DNA of 64,000 nucleotides from Sporodiniella umbellata (taxonomy: Eukaryota > Mucoromycota > Mucoromycetes > Mucorales > Rhizopodaceae). Under the pieces are notes generated by a model. The model was not told the DNA's origin. It saw only the letters and a program-made list of their open reading frames with translations, and did not search any database. The DNA is taken from assembly GCA_025677835.1 (NCBI GenBank), contig JAIXMR010000009.1, positions 1-64,000 of the forward strand. The letters are read 5' to 3'. The position numbers were made by a program, and so were the translations under genes. Below, one piece after another: positions 49,525 to 59,399 of this stretch (positions are counted from its first letter, which is position 1; every line of letters begins with the position of its first letter).

Positions 49525-50058
49525 ATGGGCGCAGTCCCCAGTACAGACTATCACGGATATGATTATCACCGGCCTGCATATATGTATAATAATGGATACA
49601 ACGGTGGATATAACAGTGCGTACGGGCAGGGATACGGTAGCAGTTACAACAATGGATACGGTAATGGGTATGGCAGTGGGTATGGTAATGGATACGGTAA
49701 CGGATACAGCAATGGGTACGGGAACATGTATCCTAGCGGCTATGGAAACAGCTATTTTAACGGATACGGTAACTACAATAACGGTTATGGAAGTAACTAT
49801 AGTAATGGCTATGGTTCTATGTACAATCAAGGCTATGGTAGCTACGATGTAGGATAAATACAACACACACACACATACACAAAAAACGGTTGCCTAACAG
49901 TTCACTAGTATTATCAAAAATATCCTTATTATACCCCAACCGCTGGTAGTAGTTACTATTCGTATCAACCAGCAAACACTGGCTATAATTCAAGCTACTA
50001 CAACACACCTCAATATGGCGGCTATCCAAACAGCTATTACCAAAGATCATACTATTAG
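49525..50058 (+). CDS. Gly/Tyr/Asn-rich low-complexity protein with N-myristoylation-like start
   Basis: Two exons (49525-49848, 49909-50058) give 157 residues. The N-terminus MGAVPSTDYHGYDYH fits the myristoylation pattern M-G-x-x-x-S/T. The rest is almost entirely repeats of GYGNGYGSGYGN and related units, then YYQKYPYYTPTAGSSYYSYQ in exon 2, ending QRSYY. The Gly/Tyr/Asn composition resembles prion-like, phase-separating or wall/shell proteins. The DNA shows a degenerate 6-24 bp tandem repeat. A stop (TAA) follows within the intron if it is retained. No family recognised. It sits between SZT2 and the RRM gene, on the same strand. The acceptor was chosen as CACTAG to keep frame and composition. 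Confidence 0.75.
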
Positions 50059-50294
50059 GTTCTACTAAGCACCGTATTTTATCTGAAAGAATAAAAGGTC
50101 TAGTGCTTTCTTAATGTAACCTTTATCGGAAATTGAACAATGAGCACACCATGAACCTATATGTACGTCAAACACTGTAACACGTTAAAAACGATAAATA
50201 GACAAAGACGGCTGTTTTTTTTTTTTTTTTTTTTTTTGGGGAAACTACTCAAAAGAAAATACTTTTTCTTTTTCTTTTCTTTATAATTTGAAAC

Positions 50295-51348
50295 ATGCCT
50301 CAAAACTGGTCTATTGAAGTAGGTTGGGTGCGTTTGAGACAAGTGAACTAAGCCTATATAGGTCCCTGAGCCACCATCTCCTAACACTGTTCTTGTTAAA
50401 AACATTTCTCTTAAATCTCAAGAAGTCTCAGGTACCTTTTTTGATTTTTTTTTTTTTCCCATACAAAAGCCAACATGGAGTGTTATAGTGAAAGAATTCT
50501 TCTTGTTTTGTGGCAAGATCCAAAGCTTTGAGCTGAAAATGTAAAAGGAGCCATCATAAAAAGAGAAAGGCAAAGACTCAAAAAAGCTTTTATAGTGACG
50601 AAGAGGACAGCGAACACCAGGTAGCCTTAATCAAATTTGAACGCGAATCTGCTGCTCAAACAGCCATACTTTTGAGCAACGGTATAACAGACTATGCCTT
50701 TTTTTTTTTTTTCTAACCATTTTTCTTAGCGCTGATTGATGATAGCCACATTGTAGCCAACTCTTATTATCATAGCGCTTCTCACGAAAAAGAGAAAACA
50801 ATCGATGGGGACGAAACCCAAGAGTCCAAACCAAAGTCTCGTATTGCTGCTGAAATCTTGGCCAGCGGCTACCTGCTGCAAGACCATGTGGTCGCTAAGG
50901 GACTCGAATATGACAGCAAATACAACCTTTCTTCTCGCTTCACCCAACTGTTGAGCACTTTCCAAACAAACGGTAGCTTGACATCTTGATTTTTTTTGCC
51001 TTTATACTAAGTTTTTATTCTCTAGTCAAGCATTTTGACGAGAAATATCGTATCTGGGACAATGTGATCAACATTGACCAAAAATACAAAATCAGCGAAA
51101 AAGCACAGACGGCTGCTCAAAACGCTCAGAATCGAGCTCAGGCTGCTCTTCAGACACCCACCGGACAAAAGGTTCATGATTTTGCTAGCCAAACGCTCGC
51201 CCAAATCGCTGCTGTTCACTACGAAGCTAAGAAAATCCAGGTAGTAAAGAAAAATTAACCAGGCTCTCTTTTCTAACCCACAAAAAAAAAAACTCTTTAG
51301 AATGAAAAGTCAGGTCATCATGAAACATCAGAAAAGCCTGCTGCTTAA
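50295..51348 (+). CDS. RRM-domain protein of the S. pombe vip1 type
   Basis: Seven exons (50295-50318, 50362-50431, 50489-50540, 50596-50681, 50730-50972, 51026-51240, 51301-51348) sum to 245 residues; S. pombe vip1 is about 257. The N-terminal RRM reads TVLVKNISLKSQEV, then VKEFFLFCGKIQSFEL and VALIKFERESAAQTAILL. The C-terminal half has IAAEILASGYLLQDHVVAKG, a helical block with VKHFDEKYRIWDNVINIDQK, and an Ala/Gln-rich coil. The last block is typical of this fungal/plant family. Family members are cytoplasmic RNA-binding proteins of poorly defined role. This is unrelated to the Vip1 kinase upstream despite the shared name, so I give no symbol. Every exon junction restores phase. Confidence 0.87.
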
Positions 51349-51567
51349 CGTAGGACAATTGGGGCCACCTCGTTTTCTGTTTTGTTTTGTTTTTTTTTTT
51401 TTTGGGGGGAAAGAGAGAGAGAATAATAAAGTATAAAGGAAAATAAAACGTCATTGCCTACAAGAGCCTATTGGCCGGTGGTTTCAAACAGCGCAAAATG
51501 CAGCTCACGCTGGATAGGAGTGAGATTTTTTTCTTGTTTTTGTTTCTTTTTTGTTCTTTCCGTCAAT

Positions 51568-54056
51568 ATGAAGAAATTAGTGACACTCCTGTTCTTGATA
51601 CAGGCCATAGCAGCGTACAAGACGATCATTGATGTGCTGTCAGAAAACGAAAAGTTTTCAACCTTGATCGGCCATTTACAGAGACAACAGCTCGTGCCCA
51701 GATTAAACAAATTGACAACAGGGACGCTGTTTGCACCGGATAACGACGCTTTCAAAAAGCTGGGAGAGACCGAGATAACTGCCCAGAGACTTTTGTATCA
51801 CCTTTTAGAGAAAAGGCTGCCCACAGACGAGTTTTATCATGGACAGCTAAAGCAAACTATGTATAGTAACGATTATCTGCCCGACGCACAACGAATAAAG
51901 TTGACAATGAGCGGCCGCAGAATCTACGTAAACCAGGCCAGGGTGACAGACAAGGACCTGCAAGTCAACAACGGCACATTGATTCATGTGATTGATAGAG
52001 TTCTGGAGCCACCTAGACTACTCGGTAATCTCTAAAACAAAAGAGGCAAGCCGCCACTTACTTTAGGATTCTTTTAGGTGATAGTATTGCCAAAATCAAC
52101 CCAGCCATCGATACCCTCATGAAAACAGTGGCCATCGATCAACTATTAAAAACAAAATCGGAATTCACGGTGTTTCTATCGACGAAAAAGGAACCCCTGG
52201 AAAACTATAATGCTATAGAGTCCAAATACTTGACTTCAAAGTACGGCTCGTCGGATCTGACGCTTTTCTTGAAATACGCCATTATAGACAAGGCATTATA
52301 CCTAGACGAATTTACCTCTGGAAAGACAACATGTAAACTATCTTAATTTCAACTCGATTCCTCTCTTTCTAACCCACATTCAAAAAGATAAATCAATTAC
52401 AGGAGACTCTTTGACCATCACCTGCACCAAAAAAGGAGAGGCTACCATCAATGATCTACCTATTACACAACAAGACATATTGGCTGGCAATGGTATGTTT
52501 TGTGTGTGTGTGTGTGTGTTTTGGTAGAACTCTATTGACACTGTTTTTCTATAGGTGTCATCCATCAACTTGATGATATCTTTATGCCTGAATCGATAGC
52601 GTTCAGCGCTAGAAAATATCTTATCGGAATGGACGCCACCCATATGAATGAGCTGTTGGATCACTACAACCTGTCACATTACATCGATCCTACCGAAACA
52701 AACTACACACTACTTGTTCCTCCCAACAGCACTATACCCCCCGATCACGTAGAACACTGGCTGAAGTATCATGTACTTCAAGGACTCTGGCCTCAAGATA
52801 CCCTTTTTGATAAGAAACTGATTTTGACGGATTTCGACTCTCCAGAACTGGGAGGCAACTATCAGAGAGTAGTCGTACATACGGAAAATGACAAGTCTAT
52901 CCTGTTCGGACACGCTCGCGCCTTAGGAAGCCCTGGTAATCACTCATCCTAAGCATTTTCTCTTGTTTCTTACACCTTTTTTTTTTTTTCTGTAGTGGCC
53001 ATCAAAAACAGCGTGTTATATCAAGTGTCTGAAGCACTGAGTCTACCCGAAGACCTTTTGGGAAAGCTCGTCTCTGACCTTGACCTATCTACCTTTATAG
53101 CCACACTCTATGTATCTGAAGTGGTCGAAGTGATCAAGAGCATAGCCGGGGTTACTCTCTTTGTGCCCACCAACGATGCCTTCAAAGATCTGGGACTTAT
53201 CGGGAAGTATCTGGTGCATACTAGCGCTAAACAACAGCTTCAGTCTGTTCTGAAGCATCATGCGGTGACTGAGTTGTTGTATTTTGAGGATCTGAAGGCT
53301 CAGGCTAGAGAAGTGAAAACACTGGCCAATACTACCTTGTATATAAGCCAGGATGACACGGATGTCTTGGTGGGCAGCCCGAAAGAAAGCTCAGGGCGTT
53401 CAAAGATCATCAAGTCAAATACACTCGTATCGAATGGAGTAGTTCATAAGATTTCTAAGGTTCAAGTCCCCAAGACGGTACGTATCACCAATCGGGATCT
53501 CTTAGTAGGGATAGAGTGTAGCACACTCGTCCGTCTTTTAGAGAAAGCAAACATGTTGGACGACGTGAACCAGAAAGAGGTCGTTGTTTTAGCCCCTACC
53601 GAAAAAGCTTTTGCACAGATCGATCTCCAGCAGCTCTTGGGGGATCCCTATCAGCTTGAGCGTATTGTTAAAATGCATATCCTACCCATCTCCTGGCAGG
53701 ACGGTTGGTCAGAGAATGATTTCCAACAATCGACTGAATACTCTACCCTGCTTTCAGATATTGATAAAGTCACCATCAAGCAAACAACCCAAGGCGAACC
53801 CTACATCAGAGTCAGGGGTAGTGACAGCGAAGCCAACATATTGGGTCTTGGACAAACCTCTTTCAATGGTGGTGTCATTTCCATAGATGCTGTATTAATA
53901 CCCGTTCGTAGAGGCATCTTTGGATTGCCTTGGATATGGTCCATTGTCTTGATCTTGTCATTCGCTATCGTTGTATCAGGAATGCTTTCTGTTTGTGGCT
54001 TTTTTGGATATAAAGTATACAACAGAAGAAGATTGGGTTACAGAGCAGTGTCATAG
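51568..54056 (+). CDS. Fasciclin-domain membrane protein (Fsc1-like)
   Basis: Five exons (51568-52024, 52078-52332, 52406-52492, 52555-52935, 52996-54056) give 746 residues. Signal peptide MKKLVTLLFLIQAIAA is followed by five FAS1 domains (roughly residues 17-150, 155-272, 278-400, 405-545, 550-695). Each shows the TLFAPDNDAF / TLFVPTNDAF type H1 motif in some form, and domains 1 and 4 carry the clearest NGxxHxI/xxxV H2 motif. One membrane helix (IWSIVLILSFAIVVSGMLSV) and a short basic tail end the protein. This matches S. pombe Fsc1, a vacuolar membrane protein with five FAS1 domains needed for autophagosome-vacuole fusion. Domains 2 and 3 are degenerate. Intron 2's acceptor is CAGGAG|, since stopping at CAG| makes a TGA codon. 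Intron 3 has a TG dinucleotide run (52500-52519). Confidence 0.85.
52500..52519 (+). repeat. TG dinucleotide microsatellite in intron
   Basis: About ten TG units lie in the third intron of the fasciclin gene. Confidence 0.8.
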
Positions 54057-54108
54057 CCTTCGTTTTTGGATGTAAATCCTTGAAATAAAACAGGATGAAA
54101 TTGATATC

Positions 54109-54111
<3 letters not shown>

Positions 54112-54142
<31 letters not shown>
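54112..54142 (+). repeat. Poly(T) tract upstream of CDK11
   Basis: Thirty-one T in a row end 16 bp before the CDK11 ATG, in the 5' UTR or core promoter. The position suggests a nucleosome-excluding element; the length may be imprecise in the assembly. Confidence 0.75.
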
Positions 54143-54144
<2 letters not shown>

Positions 54145-54158
54145 AACCTTCTTTATCC

Positions 54159-55777
54159 ATGGCTCATCCTAAAAAAAATAAATGGGCATCTGACGAGGAA
54201 GATTCCGGAAAGAGTCCTGAAATACACTCTCAATGGATAGCTTCTGATAAAGAGTCCATGCGAAACTCTATGAATAAACCCAATGAAGATGAACCAAGGC
54301 CTGAATCCACAAAGAAATCTAGATGGCTATCGGATGAGGATGAGCCTCCAAGGAACGAACAAAAAACCAGCAAAAAGCAAAAGTCCGAATCAAAAAAAAA
54401 TGTGGAAGCCATGGAAAAGCCTCGACTCGAGAGACCTATTGTCAAAACCCCACCAGTTTATCCCTATTTACGCGAATGCCGACATGTGGACTGTTACGAA
54501 CGTTTGAATCACATTGAGGAAGGATCGTACGGTATTGTCTTTAGAGCAAGAGATAAAGAAACAGGTGACATTGTAGCGTTGAAAAGACTTAAGCTACAAC
54601 TGACACAAGGTGGATTTCCTGTCACCAGCTTGAGAGAAATTCACGCTTTAGTTAACATAAAACACCCAAACATTGTGAATGTACGAGAAATTGTGATGGG
54701 TAACCACATGGAACAGTAAATTGTTTTTAAAACGACTTGTTTGAAACCAAAAAAAAAAAGTATACTTACCTCTTCTTTTGTAGGGTGTTTATTGTCATGG
54801 ACTTTATTGAGCATGATCTCAAAGGCCTTATGCAGGACATGCGAGCTCCGTTTTTACAGTCAGAAATCAAAACACTGATGATTCAATTGCTATCAGCAGT
54901 AGCACTGATGCATGATAATTGGGTCATCCATCGGGACTTGAAGACAAGCAACCTGCTTCTAAACAACCGTGGCGAGATCAAGGTAGCTGATTTTGGGTTG
55001 GCAAGAAAATACGGAAGTCCTATGGGGCATATGACACAGCTGGTGGTAACTCTGTGGTATCGAGCCCCCGAACTACTTCTTGGAGCCAAAGAGTATACAA
55101 CTGCTATTGATATGTGGTCTGTGGGCTGTATCTTTGCTGAATTAGTGAATAATGAACCACTTTTATCTGGAAGGAGCGAGCTGGATCAATTGGACAAGGT
55201 CCTTAATATACAAATGAACAAACACAAATCCTAATGTCATTCATGTTAGATATTCAAACTTTTAGGAGGTCCCAGTGAAGACATCTGGCCAGGCTATTCA
55301 GAGCTCCCACATGCGAAGAATATATCTCCAGTTCATCAACCGTAAGTTTATCTTTATCTATCAAAAGTGGCGTATCTCATCCTTTTTTTTTTTTACAGTT
55401 ACAGCAATTTGAGAAGCAAATTCACAACCTTGACCCAAGCTGGCTTGGATCTTATGTCAAAACTTTTGACTTATGATCCGGCTAAACGCATAACAGCTGA
55501 ACAAGCTTTGAATCATCCCTTCTTTGATGAGAGTCCAGCCCCAAAAGACCCAGCGCTGTTCCCAACTTGGCCATCTAAAGGATCAGGGCACAAGTAAAAC
55601 TACTTTGTACTAAATCTAGTTACAACTCAACTTCTTTTTTTTTTTTACAGGAAAAAACAATTTAGCCCCTCTGCACCCGCTGCTCATCATGGCGAAAACG
55701 CGGAAGATACAGGCTTAGAGGGAACTATTTTTGGTGGGCAGACTGAAAGCTCTGGCTTCCGATTAAAGCTTGGATAA
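54159..55777 (+). CDS. CDK11: Cyclin-dependent kinase 11 (PITSLRE-type)
   Basis: Five exons (54159-54715, 54784-55198, 55250-55341, 55399-55593, 55651-55777) give 461 residues. An N-terminal Ser/Lys/Glu-rich region of about 105 residues with WxSDEED-like repeats ([16 protein letters not shown]) precedes the kinase. Kinase motifs: [17 protein letters not shown] (glycine loop), VALKRLKL (Lys), [11 protein letters not shown] (PITSLRE/C-helix), [11 protein letters not shown] (catalytic loop), DFGLARKYG and [11 protein letters not shown] (T-loop). The C-terminal GFRLKLG is like the CDK11 tail. CDK11 with cyclin L acts in transcription and pre-mRNA splicing. The intron at 55199 has the donor GTCCTT; skipping it at this site restores [17 protein letters not shown], so the call is good despite the weak site. 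Confidence 0.92.
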
Positions 55778-55839
55778 TGGCGAAAGTATTCCTCCCCCTC
55801 TTTTTTTTTTTTTTTTTTTTGACAAAACACCACTGTTTG

Positions 55840-56016
55840 TCAAAGTATACTAAAACAGAAACATTTTTTCTCTTGCTTTTTGGGTAGCTTCTTTACAATT
55901 TCGCTTTTCGCATGGTAAACAATACAATTTAGTCTGTCAAACGGAAAAGCACAGAACCTTTTGGAGTTATACTTGCAGTCAATAGTTAAAGCGTAGGCTT
56001 CACTTGGCCCTAAAAA
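55840..56016 (-). other. Possible orphan 3' exon, Cys-containing
   Basis: On the minus strand a strong acceptor (polypyrimidine then TTTTTTTTAG, near 56010) opens a frame reading PSEAYALTIDCKYNSKRFC and ending at a stop at 55840, about 55 residues with several Cys. Composition looks protein-like. No upstream exon with an ATG and an in-phase donor could be identified. It might be the last exon of a small unrecognised gene or chance. It overlaps the CDK11-TIM8 spacer. Confidence 0.25.
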
Positions 56017-56264
56017 AAATGATGGAATCAAAAATCATTTACTTTGTTTATATGCAGTTTGTTTGTATTGAAGGGCTACTCCCACAAAAGTATCGTAGCT
56101 ACGAGCTGCTTCTCAACTGAGATAAATTCTCTGCTTATTTTGCAGAAACCCAGTAGACTAATCTAAGCCACGCTACTTATAGACTAATAACTTTTTAAGC
56201 TCATTTAAAGCAAGCGGGGGTCCTAGAAGTAGTCTTTCAAGCCTTTTTTTTTTTTAACGAAATA

Positions 56265-56682
56265 ATGTCTCAACAACTTTCACAAAACGACCAACGCGAA
56301 CTTGGACAAGTACGTATTTTAACCAAAAAAAAAAAAAAAAGGACCATAATCTCAATGGTTTTTTTTATTAGTTCCTTGAAGCCGAACAAGCCAAAGCCCG
56401 TGTTCAACAAACCGTACACTCTTTGACTGACAACTGTTGGGTAAATGCACAGCAAATGCAATCATTAGAAAAAAAAAAAAAAAAACACGCATATACGTGC
56501 ACGCATACACATACATATAAGAATTTGTTATTCATTCATTATAGGATAAATGCATCAGCAAAATCAACAACAAGTTGGATCGCAGTGAAGAAGCTTGCTT
56601 AGCTAACTGTGTCGACCGTTTCCTTGACACCAGTTTGTTTATTGTTAAGAGACTCGAAGACTTGAGAAACAGCGCTATGTAA
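56265..56682 (+). CDS. TIM8: Mitochondrial import inner membrane translocase subunit Tim8
   Basis: Three exons (56265-56309, 56372-56440, 56545-56682) give 83 residues. The twin CX3C signature of small Tims is present: CWDKC and CLANC, separated by [14 protein letters not shown]. The helix [18 protein letters not shown] follows. Tim8 pairs with Tim13 in the intermembrane space as a 70-kDa chaperone that escorts Tim23 and other membrane proteins. Length and Cys spacing match Tim8 better than Tim13, Tim9 or Tim10. An A run (56319-56340) lies in intron 1 and another in intron 2. Confidence 0.94.
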
Positions 56683-58488
56683 ATATCCAACAGAATTGCG
56701 CTTTAGGTCTCTCAAAAAGAAATGAAAAAATTAAAATAAAAAGAAAATTAGATATTACCAAAGTATGAACTAAAGTATTTTTTTTTATTCTTAAAAAAGA
56801 AAAGTAGCAAACAAAGGATACGCGAATTTTAAAGATGAGTATTGATAAGTGTAAATGCAACAAAACAAAAAAGGACTTTCTTGCAGTTGTAGTGTTTTAC
56901 GATCCTTCGGTTCTTGAAAGACGAACAAGTACGCGTAAGTTTAGCCGTACAGATAGATACGACCCAAAAGCGCCTTATATGTATAGACTTTACAAAAAAA
57001 AAAAAAAAAAAAAAAAAAGCTCTTATCACTCATGTTTTAAGCCAGAGATCACTTGAGCACGATCGTACTGAGCTACTGCAAAATTCTTTTTGCAAAAGCA
57101 GTGTGACGAAGTCTCAAACTACTTGATGAATAACGTTTCAGCATACCAATTTATATACACATGAACCCGTGAACGCTTTTACTAATTTGAATTATGATTC
57201 AAATGCATTTGACTTCAGAACCTACATAGGCAGAAAATCGAGTTTTGGGTTAGCCAAAAGGATGAAAACTCACAGATTAAGATCTTGAGATGAAAAATTC
57301 TTAGACAGGGTGATTCATGCAAAAAGGCAATTTCAAACTGCGCTTAGGCTGCTTTGTCTCAACGGGAAAAGTATTAGCACTTCTATACAACTGTATTTGA
57401 CTTTCAATACACACCGGCAATGCATTTGTGACGATGTGTGGAGCAAAACATGGCTAGATTGATTTGAGTCCTATTATTTTTTTTTGTAAATACTGCATCT
57501 GAAGAAAAACACTGGACAACACATACATCAATACCATTCGTTTGAAAAGCGTGTGTCAGGCATAATTGTTACAATATCTTATAACTACGGTTACAGCAAA
57601 TGGTACCAAATAAACTTTGGGCATAAACTTTAGCTTGCTTGAATAATATACATTTATGCAAATAGTGCTTGGAATATGTCCTGGTTGTCTCCTATGTACT
57701 CTATACATCACTTGCCATGGACAGATAACCGAATTTGGTAAAAGCATCAAGAGCTGCGTTTTCAATCCGCAAATTTTTACTCTTTATTCTCTATTCTCAT
57801 AAATAGCATAAAGGGAAAATGTAAATCGACAGCTTCTTTTTTATAGACATGTGGCAGCAACCTCAAAGGGATGTTTTGATGTCGTTGCAGATTTCGATAG
57901 GGCAGTATAGAGTTTCTCCAGCAGCACCATTTTTTGTTGTTCCATGCTTTTCAAAGATCAACAAACAAACCTTTAGCTTAAACGACAATCTGGCTTTATA
58001 GCATAATAGAAGTCTTCACAAGTCTCTTTTTTTAGTAACTTGCTATCACAACGTAATATGTCCGTTTCTTTTTTTTTTTTAACCTAATAAAGTTACAAGA
58101 GCAACTATCAGGCTAAAAAAAAGGGGGGATACTGAAACCTGCTCTCAGAAAAGTAGTAAGCTTAGCTTAAAGAGCTACCTTGCTATTTAAACACGATGTA
58201 GTATGAAGAGGAAACAATGCACCTGTTTAAGTCTTAATTGCAAAAAAAAAAAAAAAAGAAAAGGAAAAAAAAAACATGAAAAAGAGGATTACTATATTGG
58301 TAAAAGAAAATGAATGTTTTGGGTCCACTTGCTCCTAGTACTATGGACTCAGAACAATACATTTCTTTTTAAGGAAAAAGGAAGAAAGGACTATTGTCTT
58401 GTTTGATTGGCCAAAAAAAAAAAGGGAAGGTTGAAGGGAACTTGAATCCCTCTTTTCTGCCTTATTTTTATAAATATATATACAGCTC
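56683..58488. other. Intergenic spacer
   Basis: About 1.8 kb with no supportable gene. Short frames (e.g. 56835-57056) end in Lys runs from a poly-A tract (56994-57017). A-rich tracts at 58240-58274 lie 200 bp before NAA38. Confidence 0.5.
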
Positions 58489-58778
58489 ATGGCAAACACA
58501 CCCAACATTCAAAAACTTCAATCTTACTTGAACTTTCAAGCGCGCATTCAAATTACAGATGGACGTTTATTTGTTGGTACCTTCATGTGTATTGACAAGC
58601 AGAAAAATGTGATATTGGCCAATACCAAAGAGTATAGAGAAGGTTTGTTTTAGAGCAAAGAAAAGCAACTTAGTCTTCATTAGAAGAAGAAAGGCTAGTT
58701 GGACTAGTCATGATTCCTGGTGAACATTTGGTTAAAATGGAAACTGAAGATTTAGAAGTCTCTTCAGCCTACACATAA
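58489..58778 (+). CDS. NAA38: NatC auxiliary subunit Naa38 (LSMD1-like Sm-fold protein)
   Basis: Two exons (58489-58642, 58684-58778) give 82 residues. The Sm1 motif is RIQITDGRLFVGTFMCIDKQ then NVILANTKEY, and Sm2 is RLVGLVMIPGEHLVKME. The IPGEH/VPG-HH form of Sm2 and short length fit Naa38/LSMD1 rather than canonical Sm/LSm1-8 proteins. Naa38 is the small subunit of the NatC N-terminal acetyltransferase (with Naa30 and Naa35). The intron is 41 bp with donor GTTTGT, at the lower limit of fungal introns. Confidence 0.88.
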
Positions 58779-59072
58779 AACGCTTTCGAGTTGTGACTGA
58801 ATGTCGAAAAGGGAAATGAAGGCAAGATCCGGATCTAAACAAACAAGGCATGACATAATACACAATAAAGAGCAAAAGGTGTTAAAAACAAAACAAAAAG
58901 AAAGCGGTCTGAATCAAATAGAGCGTTTTTTTTTTTTTTTTCTAAAAAAAAAAAAGGAATAAAGACCCGTAAATGGAAGTATGTTTTTATCAATAAGAAC
59001 ACAAATTAGTCAAGCCTTTTTTTAATTCCAGTTCCTTCTTTCAGTATATTCATATTCTTTTTCTTATGAAAG

Positions 59073-59332
59073 ATGAGCACCTATCAAGAGTCTGGTAAGA
59101 GAACATTTGTACAAGTTAAAGTAATTTATATGTTGTAACAGACGTAGTAAATGATTTATTTCAAGAAATTGAGGATCTTATTGGTAAGAAAAAAAAAAAA
59201 AAAAACGAAACATAGTTTACTTTAGCTAACAAAAAAAAAAAAAAAATAGACAAGAAACCTCCTGTAGATGATGATTATAGCTTTGAAAGGCCTATTCTGA
59301 TTGAAAGCGATAGTGATGATATTGAAGAGTAA
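59073..59332 (+). CDS. Small acidic hypothetical protein (48 aa)
   Basis: Three exons (59073-59094, 59142-59183, 59250-59332) join in phases 1 and 1 to a 48-residue protein starting MSTYQESDVVNDLFQEIEDL and ending ESDSDDIEE. Acidic, probably disordered or one helix. No family recognised. Support comes only from three consistent splice junctions (GTAAGA/CAG, GTAAGA/TAG), coherent composition and a position only 67 bp before the next ATG. It could be a fragment of a longer 5' leader of that gene, but the TAA at 59330 breaks the frame. Confidence 0.5.
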
Positions 59333-59399
59333 TTTGAAAAAGAAGAAAAGCGCAATATACTAACAGAAACATGACAGCTTTACCCAGCCTGTTTCTCCT

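Noticed and set aside
49462..49872. Minus-strand frame with Ile/Val/Thr repeats
   Set aside because: It is the reverse complement of the Gly/Tyr/Asn repeat exon.
56835..57056. Plus-strand frame ending in a Lys run
   Set aside because: Low-complexity end from a poly-A tract, no motif, no splice partner.
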